A DNA stretch of 64,000 nt from Laguncularia racemosa (taxonomy: Eukaryota > Streptophyta > Magnoliopsida > Myrtales > Combretaceae). Positions 21,596 through 32,300 of this stretch are shown one piece after another. The stretch spans positions 10,571,559 through 10,635,558 of the forward strand of contig JBBMOL010000008.1 in assembly GCA_037954665.1 (NCBI GenBank), written 5' to 3'. Numbering within the stretch: the stretch's first letter is position 1; the number at the start of each line of letters is the position of its first letter. Under the pieces are notes generated by a model that saw only the letters and a program-made list of their open reading frames with translations, was not told where the DNA came from and did no database searches. The translations under genes and the position numbers were made by a program.

Positions 21596-22446
21596 TCTTC
21601 TCAGCATTGAAGTTGCTATAATCTCAACAAGGCATATATCTCTCCTAATAGAAGTATGTAATTGACTTATTGTTTGATACTAGTTTGATTGGAGCAAAAC
21701 TAGGTGATACATCTATGGACCCTAATGTTAAGCTTTTGCTTAGTGAAGGAGATGTTCTAGATAACCTAGAGAGATATAGAAGGTTAATTGACAAACTAAA
21801 CTATCTCACTGCAATATGTCTCGATATATCATTTTCAATTAGTGTAGTAAGTTAGTTCATGAGCTTACCTCACACTAGTCATCGGAATGTTGTTATTTGT
21901 ATTCTACATTATCTTAAAGGATCTCCAAGTCAAGGTATTTTGTATAAAGATCATGGGCTTGTATATGTTGTTGGATACACAAATGCTGATTAGGCAAGTT
22001 CACCATTGGACAAGAGATCAACCACAAGATATTGTGTTTTCTTTGGTGGTAATCTTGTTTCATGGAAGAGTAAGAAGCAAACTATAGTAAAAAGATCAAG
22101 TGCGAAATCTGAATATAGGGCAATGGCATCCACAAATTGTGAATTACCTTGGTTTAAGTAGTTATTTGAAGAACTTAGGTTTCCACAAACACAACTAATG
22201 AAATTGATCTGTGATAATCAGGGTACCTTACATATAGCATCAAACCCAATGTTCCATGAATGCATAAAGCACATTGAAATCGATTGTTACTTTGTACGTG
22301 AGAAATTTTTTAATAAGGAAATTGATATAATATATGAGAGATCGAAAGACCAACTTTTTGATTTATTCACTAAATTACTTCTAGCAGTTCGAGTGAATTA
22401 TATTTGTAACAAGCTAAGAGTATATGATATCTATGCTTCAACTTAA
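21596..22446 (+). pseudogene. Ty1/copia element A, end of RT and RNase H
   Basis: RT resumes with SIEVA (about 21610) and DPNVKLL (about 21718), then LNYLT, FSISVVS, and the RNase H block with HYLKGSPSQGILY (about 21910). VGYTNAD, KRSTTRYCVFFGG, SAKSEYRAMA (about 22100), CDNQGTLHIASNP (about 22210) and KHIEIDCYFVREK (about 22270) follow to a TAA at 22444. Single stops interrupt it. It joins directly to the segment ending at 9473 once element B is removed. Confidence 0.8.
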
Positions 22447-22560
22447 GGGGGAGTGTTAGAATATTTAGTATTTAAGTATAAGGGTACATTTATATTTTCA
22501 TATTGATATTATATAATATAATAATGTTCCAGGGTGTGGTGATAACACTAACACATCTTC
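22444..22560 (+). repeat. polypurine tract and truncated 3' LTR of element A
   Basis: AAGGGGGAG (22444-22453) is a typical polypurine tract, immediately followed by TGTTAGAATATT (22454), a common copia LTR start. Only about 100 bp of LTR-like sequence follows before element C's RT resumes, so the LTR is short or truncated. Confidence 0.5.
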
Positions 22561-23100
22561 TCCGATCAAAATTAACAACTTTTTATAAAAAAATTTAAAC
22601 ATTTTCAAGTTAATAGAAAAAAAAAAAAAGCCTTTTTGAATGGTTAAAAAAAAAGTCTTCATCGAGCAATCTTCGATTTTGAAGATGAAGCAAATATGAA
22701 ATTTGTTGGCAAATTAAATAAATCTTTATATGGTTTAAACCAAGTGCATAGAGCTTTGTATGAAAGATTAAAAATTTTCTATTAGAAAATGTTTTTTCAA
22801 GAGGAATTGTTGATAGTACTGTTTTCATTAAATATAAAAATGTTGAAATTCTAATTATTCAAATCTATACAGATGATATAGTGTTTAGATCTACTGGTGA
22901 ATATCTCTACAAAGAATTTTGAGAAATTATACATGCTAAATTTAAGATGAGTCTTATAAGAGAATTAACACTCTTCCTCAAACTACAAGTGAAGCAAATA
23001 GAAGAAGGATCCTTTATACATAAGGAGAAATATGAATCTTAAATCTTAAAGAAATATAGTATAGAAAATGCTAAATTCCTACCAATGCTTATGAAAGTTG
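22560..23100 (+). pseudogene. Ty1/copia element C, RT continuation
   Basis: Fragments FKHFQVN and KKAFLNG (about 22596-22640), GKLNKSLYGLNQVHRALYERL (split over 22705-22770), IQIYTDDIVF (about 22860-22890) and YLYKEF to LKLQVKQIEEGSF (about 22980-23015) are consecutive copia RT motifs. They fit the RT that stops at 8580. The catalytic motif is YTDD instead of YVDD. Frameshifts and stops are numerous. Confidence 0.65.
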
Positions 23101-23761
23101 GTATAAGGAGTGTAAAAAATTGTGATTTTCATTCCATATGTGATCTTAATGGTAATAATTATCAAAAGAAAAGAAGTGAACATTTTTTACTTGCTGATGA
23201 ATTTTATGGTTAGCATGAAGAAGAAATATAAATTAGATTTTGGCTCTTTTAATTATTAAATTGCTAGAGTTCAAGAACTTTTAACTTCTCACCCTTTGCT
23301 AAGGATAACTATGCTTCTAAAGAGATTAGATAAAAAAACACTCATATCTATGGGCATCTCTATGTTAGATGGTAAGCGGCTTGGTAAAGAAGAAGGTACT
23401 ATGATATTCAATGAATGTGATTTGCATCAAAAAGAAAAGCTAAGAGCTTTTACAAATGCTAGGGGTAGAAGCTTGGAAGAGGCAAGCAAAAGCTAGTTCT
23501 TTTGTCCCCTTATTTGATATTGAAAAACCTATTATTGCACCTCTATTTGAGTCAAGCAAAGATTTAATGAATTCACTTGCTTCTCTAAACTCATACCTTG
23601 ATGAATCGATGTCATTGGTTAATGAGAATCCTTCTCACATAATGATTCTTTTGATCTCCTCATTGAGTCAACTATGGACAATCTTTTAGAAGACTCTACA
23701 GTTCTTGATTTCGTGATAAGATTAATAGGATTCTCTTTAACAAAATAACATCCTTAGAAAG
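23101..23761 (+). pseudogene. unrecognised decayed coding-like sequence
   Basis: Several open stretches on + read as protein-like text: QELLTSHPLL (about 23270), KEEGTMIFNECDLHQKEKL (about 23385-23440), FVPLFDIEKPIIAPLFESSK (23500-23560), then an acidic segment LIESTMDNLLEDSTVLDF (23655-23712) and KINRILFNKITSLERQL (23725-23768). The last continues after the solo LTR at 25108-25190. A coiled-coil-like heptad pattern is visible near the end. I cannot assign a family; it follows RT of element C but does not look like RNase H. Confidence 0.35.
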
Positions 23762-23766
23762 ACAAC

Positions 23767-25102
23767 TAATGCATGCTTACCAATCATATCAAATTCTAAA
23801 TTTATAAACCTAATTAAATCTATAATATGAGCTAAGTAAGTGTACTTGTCTAATGTAGCATAGAGTTCAGGGTGTTGGCCATGAAGATCATGAAACGAGC
23901 ACTAATATTACTTTTTTCTACTATTTATCCTAAATATTGAAGTGAAATTTATGATTTAAATACTAAACAACTAATCTAGCAACCCTAAGATCAATTATGT
24001 AAGCTTTCAACAAATGAATTCAATCACAAGACAGACCTTCACCCCAATCTTCCATAAATCTTAAAATTCTTATAATAATGGATTGATTAATGAATTATTC
24101 ATGCTTTGCACTGTAGGATCTCATCAATTAAATCAATTACTCCCTTAAGTCAGTTATTTCCTAACCATATATAAGATAGTGGAGACCTCTCCCTCACTAA
24201 TGTTACATAAGATTGCATAAAGTTCATGATCTTTATAATAAGAATTAAATTCTTATAGCAAAAAGTCGAAATTTCCCTATCTTTAAGTGAAACACACAAT
24301 TTATCATTTCATAAAGATTAATCATATTAGATGAAATGTCTTACTATCTAATAAGAATCAAACATGCAATTAATTTGTGTACAAATCAATCACAAGATAA
24401 TGAAATCATATGAATAGATACAAATGCATGAATTTATCATTAATTAAAAAGTAATTCGATTTACATGGTTTAGGGTTTCACAAAGTGTAGGGCATGAGAA
24501 ATCTATTCCTTTATAGAGTTTGCAATAAGCACAAAAAATTTAGAGAAGATAAAAGAAATCATGACGTAGAGATAAAACCCTTGTAATTGATGTCTTGTGA
24601 TCTCCAATGATGTACAAGCAATTTCTTCCTTGAAGTTCTTTGTATTTTCTCACCTAGGTTTTAGAAAAATTGATTTAATACACTAACTAACTCTAAAACT
24701 AAACAAAAAACTTCTCTGATATGAAATTAAGATGTTATTTATAGCTTTCTAGTGATCACAGGTCAGCATGGTTTGCTACATGGTCGTGCTTGGGGCGGGG
24801 CTGAAAAATAGAGCTTTTGTTTTTGCCTCTAATGCTTACTATGCTCATTCCTACCATTTAGCATGGCATTGTTGAATGCGAAGCTGAAAAAGAAAATTTG
24901 TTCCTTTTGCAAAATTGTCTAAACTTGTTTAATTTGCATTGATTTCTCTTTTATCATCATGCAATATTTCAAATGAGTTCTTTAAACCCTGAAATGAATT
25001 TTTTCACACAATAAGTATCCATTTCTTCAACAAATCACAAGAAATACATAACAAATATATCCAAATAAGCATAAATAATAAATGGTCTTTTGACATTTAT
25101 CA
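23767..25102 (-). mobile_element. minus-strand solo LTR, TSD ACAAC
   Basis: On the minus strand it starts TGATAAATGTC at 25102 and ends TTA (for TCA/TGA-type CA) at 23767. ACAAC flanks it at 23762-23766 and 25103-25107. The left terminal dinucleotide has one change. Inside are a TATAAATAAC box (about 24735 on the minus strand) and a long leader-like AT-rich region. Removing it joins two parts of the coding-like stretch at 23725-25190. The TGATAA start and layout resemble the solo LTR at 3208-4622. Confidence 0.65.
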
Positions 25103-26400
25103 ACAACTAACATAGAATAATCATCAAGCTAACAAACTTATTCATCCTTTGACTTTTCCTTCTTTTAATGAAAGCAAAATAGGGGAGAGTTCATGACAGG
25201 GAGAAAGGGAGAAGGTCAAGATTATAATAGTGTGATCATCATACAAGTGAAGGAGGTTGCATAATGTTTGGGCTATCAAGCAAAGTTATATAGGAAGAGA
25301 GAAAGAATGAAATAGCCTAGTGGAAAGAAGTTTTGTAAGGTTCTGTCTAGTTTTGCCATACAATAATCCAAATCTTATAATGCTGATTTTTTTTTAGACT
25401 GTCGATTTCTTTTTTAGTTCTTTTTTATTAAGAATTCTAGCGGTGGTGTTGTTTTGGTTTAATTTACCTAGAATTTCACAGTGATGTGCTTTATATTATT
25501 TGTTGGACTTTGTTTTGTTAAGTCTTAGGACTTGTTGATGCTTATCTTATGTCAATACTTTTATTAGATAGTGATAAGATTACTAATATTATGGTTGCCT
25601 TCATGGTGGATTTTTAAGAACCATATTATCTTTTTAGCTTATGTGTTAAGTGAATAAAAGAAATGGAAAGAACCTAGTGGACCCAAATTAAAAGACCTAA
25701 CCGTTACAATCGAATATATTTAGGTGATATACTTTGATAAGAGAACTAACTAAGTTTTCTCTAATTGGTTATAAGAACTTTTTTGTTTTTGTGGCATTTT
25801 AGAGAAAATAATTTAAGTGTGTAGCAGAAAATCAAAAGTTAAGAATGTTACTTTTTGCTAGATTTGGAGTTAAAAGTGGAAGGTGACAATAATTATAGAT
25901 AGAATATTGACAATTAATAAGACAGATGGAATAGCGGTGGCAGTGGGTGGAAAAAGAGGGGAGGTGGGGGTAGGGGAAGGGGGAAGAAGGGGACAGAGAG
26001 GATGAGAAGGTGAATACTAGAAAAAGAAGACTATAAGAAGTAAATGGTAAAATATAAAATTAAGCTATTAAAATTAAAAATCATATAAATTTAAATTGGT
26101 TTATGGATCATATACGAATAACTTTATAAGATCTATTTTATTAAATATGTTTGGTTCTAGGCTTTTATGCGTAGACATTTATAAACGAGTTTAAGTTATG
26201 TCATGCTTTACATATCAAAACTTATTATCATCATATTGTGTTATATTTAAGTTAGTGAATCCCGTACCAAATTGTCAGATCGAGTTTCCTTGATGAGTTT
26301 CAATGCATTTACTTAACTCACCATACATAAAGTAAGGTATGTTATATCCAAGTCCAAAGTCCAACTAGATAGATTTTAGTATACTGTAGCGAGCCCTGGG
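25103..26400. other. intergenic AT-rich DNA with one G-rich tract
   Basis: Apart from about 80 bp of coding-like tail (25108-25190) and the G-run cluster at 25958-25992, no gene or clear repeat is visible. It separates the transposon nest from the RETICULATA-RELATED gene. Confidence 0.5.
25958..25992 (+). other. potential G-quadruplex tract
   Basis: Five runs of four or five G separated by 2-5 bases occur in 35 bp of otherwise AT-rich DNA, meeting the usual G4 pattern. It lies about 1.2 kb upstream of the next start codon. Confidence 0.6.
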
Positions 26401-27186
26401 ACTAACGTTTGTGGTACTACCATATCATTCCACTGGGTAGTGGGTACCACTTTCACATCACATGTCCCTCAGTGTCTCCATGTTTTTGAAAGGTCCATTT
26501 CCTTCAAATTTACCCAGTAACCGCTCTTTCAAAGCATTTTAAGCACTTACAAAACAATTTTTAATTTTTCTGCTCATTTATCTTCTTACACTCACTGGGG
26601 GCGCTACTTTTGCTTGCAAGCCTTACGCAACCATTGTAAACCCCTGGCTAGTGTCGTTTCATCTTCTCTGTATAAAGTTCCAACTTTGCAGTAGTCCTCA
26701 TAGATTTGGGCATACCCTTCTCAGGTTATTCTCTAATTCTACTGAAAATGCATGCTTTACTTATTACCGAGTACAATTCTACGTGTACTGTCAGTTATGT
26801 ATTATTTTCAGTATATTTTGATAGCAAGTGCCCATGCGATTAAGTGTCCGTTGGAATATGTTGAGAATGTCTTTACGACTTCCAAAGCTCTGAGTATACA
26901 CTTTACGGCACGGTTAGTGCATTGGGTTGTCTAAAATTTCTTTTGATTTTCTGTTAACAATTGCTTATGAAGCCGGTCTTCAATATTGGTTGCGTTGTTT
27001 CTTATGTTGTTTTCAATATTGGTTGGTTGCGTTGCTTGTAAAAACCAGAATTGAGAGTTTCTTGCTTGTGGTTTGTTACTGCAAAAAGCTGATCTTTGTG
27101 TTTTGTATGTCTCTATTGTTTGTTGTGCAGAAAAGGGGTTTTTATAGTGCTGGATTATTGTTCAATTTGCCACATTATTGGAAGAA
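26401..27186 (+). promoter_or_regulatory. putative promoter and 5' leader of the RETICULATA-RELATED gene
   Basis: This is the sequence immediately upstream of an intact gene, less repetitive than its surroundings. A TATA-like TATAAAG is at about 26669. A possible 5'-UTR intron could run from a GT near 26723 to a CAG at about 27130. These signals are weak and the transcription start is not determined. Confidence 0.3.
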
Positions 27187-28209
27187 ATGGCTAGTGTTGC
27201 TCAACTTCGTTTTGCTCCATTAGCTAGGTACCACAACAGTTCCACTAAGAACCCCCAAATTTGCAACCAAAATAGAACTGCCAATCCTTTTCTTGTGCCT
27301 TATCATTTGCTATCGTCGTATCCCAAAACGCAGTCTTTTTTTTATCCAAACATAAAGCTTGCCATTAATTTTGATATTCCATGTGCTGGAGGGAATGATA
27401 ACAATGGGGTTGGCCATGGAAGTGGAGGAAGTAGTGGAGGCAGTGGTAGTAATCATGGTGGTAGTGGGAGTTTTGATAGTTCTCCATCTGCTTTTGAAGG
27501 TCTAGGAGCACTCGGTCTCTTCCTAAATGGGTGGAGATCAAGAGTTGCAGCTGATCCTCAATTCCCATTCAAGGTGTTAATGGAAGAATTGGTAGGTTTA
27601 AGTGCATGTGTTATTGGAGATATGTCTACACGTCCCAATTTCGGGCTAAATGAGCTTGATTTCGTTTTCTCGACCTTGGTTGTTGGTTCTATATTGAATT
27701 TTGTTCTTATGTATCTCTTGGCACCAACTATGTCTGGATCAACACCTGATCTCCCTGCGATTTTTGCTAGTTGTCCCAAAAGTCACATGTTCGAACCTGG
27801 TGCTTACAGCATTATGGATCGATTTGGAACTTTTGTTTACAAAGGAATAGTGTTTGCAGCTGTTGGGTTTGCTGCTGGGCTTGTGGGGACAGCAATTTCT
27901 AATGGATTGATAAAGATGAGGAAAACGATGGATCCAAATTTCAAGCCACAAAACAAGCCTCCTCCAACTCTTTTGAATGCAATTACGTGGGCAGCGCACA
28001 TGGGTCTTAGCAGTAATTTTCGATACCAAGCTCTTAATGGGATCGAGTTTTTGTTGGCAAAGTGGTTACCTGAAATAGTCTTCCAGTCTTCGGTGGTGGT
28101 TTTGAGATCCCTGAATAATGTACTTGGGGGGATGTCATTTGTTATATTGGCAAGATTGACTGGTTCTCAGTGTCCTAATGAGAAATCTGTGGTAGTGAAA
28201 GTGGATTGA
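27187..28209 (+). CDS. RETICULATA-RELATED (DUF3411) chloroplast envelope protein, RER2/RER3-like
   Basis: 340 residues, single exon. The start chosen is the first ATG (27187); an upstream in-frame TTG is not a plant start. Residues 1-60 are Ser/Asn-rich and basic, like a chloroplast transit peptide. Residues 66-95 are a Gly/Ser/Asn-rich linker. From about 103 the DUF3411 domain runs to about 330, with hydrophobic spans at about 158-180 and 218-245 and the PNFGLNELDFVFSTL motif. Family members are plastid inner-envelope proteins that affect leaf mesophyll development and, in Arabidopsis, give reticulate leaves when lost; their biochemical role is unsettled. The Gly-rich linker and short length fit the RER2/RER3 subgroup. 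No defects are seen. Confidence 0.9.
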   Translation: MASVAQLRFAPLARYHNSSTKNPQICNQNRTANPFLVPYHLLSSYPKTQSFFYPNIKLAINFDIPCAGGNDNNGVGHGSGGSSGGSGSNHGGSGSFDSSPSAFEGLGALGLFLNGWRSRVAADPQFPFKVLMEELVGLSACVIGDMSTRPNFGLNELDFVFSTLVVGSILNFVLMYLLAPTMSGSTPDLPAIFASCPKSHMFEPGAYSIMDRFGTFVYKGIVFAAVGFAAGLVGTAISNGLIKMRKTMDPNFKPQNKPPPTLLNAITWAAHMGLSSNFRYQALNGIEFLLAKWLPEIVFQSSVVVLRSLNNVLGGMSFVILARLTGSQCPNEKSVVVKVD

Positions 28210-29399
28210 CTACTGAGGAGACACTGGTTCATAAGCTAATTCAGATGATTTGCTTGACAATGGTACTAGAAACAAAGAATAAGGCTTCGCTGGTGTCTTG
28301 TGTTCTTTTTTTTGTCTCTTTATTCGACTATCCTCAATCTGTTCCTGAATTATCTTTTGTAGATTGAATAAGTTTAGAGGATGAGCTAGTTGCATCAGCT
28401 ATTTTCCTGCTCACTCCATATGTTTTTTGAGTGCTAATATACAGGTGTGGGATGAACCTCAGGAAACGTGCTTCAATAGCATGATTGGAGTGTCTCTTGT
28501 TTTGGATAGATTTAAATTTATGAAAACTTGGCTGCTAGCTTCACGTGTTTATGGATCGTGCAAGATCCATCTACAAGTTAGGTTTTCGGCTAAATCTTGT
28601 GGGATTTTTGTTGTCAAAATATATGGAATGCCTGTCTGAAGAGGTGCTTATGGAATTCTTAGTTTCAGAATAAGGGAATTGTTTTAATTTCTAGTCCAGA
28701 GTGAAAATTCTTGTATGACCTGATCCATAAATGGACCGTATCAAGACTAGGCATGGGTTCTGTGAATAGGGTACCGGTACTTTGCCCTCTCCCAGGCTAC
28801 AAAAGACTGGATCTTAGTGATTTCTGCCCAAAGAAAAATTGATGTAGATTGCTTCTTAACACCACCGTAATGCCATATTTCCTGGTCCTAAACCTCACTA
28901 AGTGAAATTTAGCTATGCAGAATGTTTATTTATTTATTTATTTATTATTATTATTATTATTATTTTAATGTGGATCATACTTGACATGAAGTGCTTTGAT
29001 GGACCTTAAATTGGCTCTATGTGTTGCAGTCAAGGCAATGGTTGGAATAGCTTCCCTTAGATTCTAAATCTGAGCCTTGTCATGCAATTTGTCATTTCCT
29101 GCATACAAGAGAATAGGGGGGTAAGGTTGATCAAGCTGAAAGACAATTCCCATGGATCTCATCAGGCTTATAGCACATAGTAGGATTTTTTGATGTTGAT
29201 GCAATCGCAATCCGGCTAAAACAACGTCCAGCATATCACACCATCATTTTCCGTGCATTCTTGATAAGCTTTTTACATAAATAAGATATAGGAAGTACCA
29301 AAAGTATGTACAATCATAGTCCTGCTGCTGTTGCATTTATAAGATAAAAGTGGGCTTTCTCTAAGAAGAAAAAAGTGAATAAAGAAGTTAGTGAATGCA
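28210..29399. other. spacer between convergent genes (3' UTRs)
   Basis: It lies between the stop codons of the RETICULATA-RELATED gene (+) and the receptor kinase gene (-), so it should contain both 3' UTRs. An (A+T) microsatellite of TTTA/TTA units is at 28927-28966. No reading frame here resembles a protein family; the frame at 28427-28639 has no support. Confidence 0.6.
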
Positions 29400-32300
29400 T
29401 TATCTTGGGGTAACTGTTGGAACAACACCACTTATGAGATCACTTCCTGAAACATTTGATGAAAAATAGGGATCCCTGCTAGTGTAGGATGATGATGAAG
29501 CGAGAGACTTGCCAGAACCAGAATGCACATTTTCCCAATATGCATCCTCAGTAGTATCAGGCATCATCTTGAGTATGGTTTCTAGTTCCCTCACTACATC
29601 TAGTATCGACGGACGCTTCTCTGGCTTGTCACAACAACACATAAGTGCTAAAGCCACAAACCGTTCAACACATTCTGATGGATAAGAACCCATTTTGCTG
29701 TCTATGATTGAAAATATCATGCCTGACTCATGGGCCATATTCACCTGTACCAAATGATAGGAAACAATCAAATGTTAATTTTTTTCTCCCGTGAAACCAA
29801 TCATGTAAATGGTTATTGATGATGCAATACTTGTGTGTAAGTACATCAGTGCATGTTTTGTTTTTCATTGTTTGTGTATTTGAGAGCGTGGAAGGTTGCA
29901 TATTTTTCCATGAAACAAATCATATAATTGCTTTGTTGTCTCAAGTTTAAGATTATTTCTCAAATAGAGCACAAATGTTGTAAAATATGTTTGTCAATAA
30001 TGATATATACCCAAGGCCAACAGCATAAGATATGGTAGTATTAGTACCTCACGAACAATATTTTTCCCGTGTGATATGGGCTGCATCCCAGTCAAAAGCT
30101 CTAAAAACACAACCCCAAGACTATAGACATCACTTTTATCCGTCAACTTGTGTGTCAGGAAATATTCGGGATCAAGATAACCCTGAAATTAACAATTGAA
30201 GAGTTAGCACCGAAAGGATAATAATACTAAAGCTGAAAAAAGGCCAAATTTGCGCATTGGGTGTGTTTGCTTCCCCGAGAATGTTTTATAGACTATATTC
30301 CACATCTTTTAAAATCTAAACTTAAGAATTGTCAAATATTATTATAATGATCCCAAGAAGTTCCAGTTAATGGTGGTTTTTAATGACATGAGATGGTTGG
30401 AGGCCAATGCAGGCAATTGTAAAATATTATGAAAAATGTCAATGGAAAATGTAGAAAAATGATTTCTATTTTTTAAATAAGGAAAGTATTTTCCTCATTT
30501 TTTTCATTAACATTTTCTACGGTTTAACCACTATTGCTAGTGGCTCACTATTGCTGTCACCTTCCACAGCTACTTATGTTAGAAATCATTAATCATTACA
30601 ACCTTTTGAGATTACTATGATGATACTTAATCTTATTTATAACAAATATTGAAAAGTCCATAAAAGCATTTTATTTAAACATCCACACCTTAAGTGCAAT
30701 ACTAAGAATTATCGCTGGAAGCTTACCGGTGTTCCTTTTACTACAGTGGAGACATGGTGAGGCACTTCTCCTTCCCCATCCAAAACTGGAGCAAGGCGAG
30801 AAAGTCCAAAATCGGCTACTTTTGCAGTGAGCTTGGAGTCCAAGAGGATGTTGCTAGCTTTGATGTCTCGATGGAACACCGGGGGGTTTGCTTCAGTGTG
30901 GAGATAAAGAATGCCCTTTGCTGAACCCAATGCAATGGGCAGTCTCATACTGAGGTCAAGATACCTCTTACCTTTACCTGTTAATAAGCAAACATCAATT
31001 TTCGCCAAGTGAATAAAGTGTCAAATTGCTCATAAATGGTCTGATACTTAACAATCTCAAAAGAAAGGATCCTCTTTGGAAAAAAATGATAGTTGGAGGT
31101 AAAAATTGTAAAGATCTTTTGTTCATCATGAATGGGTTTGTATAGCAGTGGTAAACCAGAAGTTTGTGAACATCATTACAACCTGCAGCTTGTAATTCTC
31201 CAAAAAACAAGTCAACTAGGCATAATTCATAAAATCAATTTTTGAATGGAAAGACCAGATTCTATCTTGTTTTTATTATTTCCAGCTTCAATGGTGATTT
31301 GTTTCTAAATTTGATTATCATGCATTTGCAAGATAATGAATCATGATGGTTCCAATTTGAACAAATGCAAGCAATTCCTACTATGCTTTAAAACATACGG
31401 TTGACATTATCCTAAGCATTTTATTCAGTTGTTGGATATTTGGCAAGTAAATTTTCAGAGAATAAAGTATATTATGCGGGAGAAGTATGATTAATCAGTA
31501 GTATACCAGATAGCCAATCCCGCAAAGTTCCATTTGGCATGTATTCATATACTAACATCTGCAAATACACCAGTGACCTTTCAGTGAGGTCTCTTACTTA
31601 AGATGATGTTAATTATTGCAAGTGAATGCAATAGTTTACCTGTTCTTCTTCTTCGTCACAGTATCCAATCAAGGAAACTAGATTGCGGTGATGTAACCTT
31701 GACAACAACTTTATCTCTGTAAGAAATTCCTTCTGACCCTGCAATGACCCTTCCTCTGCGCGTTTTATGGCAACAACTGAGTTATCCCATAATATGCCTT
31801 TGTAAACTTTCCCATATCCTCCTTGGCCAACTTGGGTTGATTTACTGAAACTGTCAGTAGCTAATGCCAGTTCTCTAAAAGTGAAGGCTTTGACACCTTC
31901 AATCCTCATGGAGATCTTTGCAGCTGCAACAAAAGAAAAGGATGCTTGATGTGACACTAGAATTTTCCATGTTGGTCATGGTAAGTAACTCCACCAAAGA
32001 ACTTACACAGTTTTTTCCTTGAGCTCGACAATGGAGGCTGGTATCTATATCTTCTTAGGATCAGTAGCAAGATTAAAGCTGATATCACAATACAACTTGC
32101 GACAGCCCCAACAACAATAGCTGCCAAAAACCCCTTACTAACACCTGTCTTTTGTGATGGGCTATTGACTGTTACAGGGAATAATGCGTTAGTCATGGAG
32201 AAAAGCAAAAGTAACAAACTTGCTTAAAACCAGAAATGAGTACAAAAAATGCACTGTTCCAAGGCATAAGACTGCATAAGCTCTGAAAACAGCAATTATA

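Noticed and set aside
27178..27186. Upstream in-frame TTG as start of the RETICULATA-RELATED protein
   Set aside because: Plant nuclear genes use ATG; the first ATG is at 27187 and gives a good transit-peptide start.
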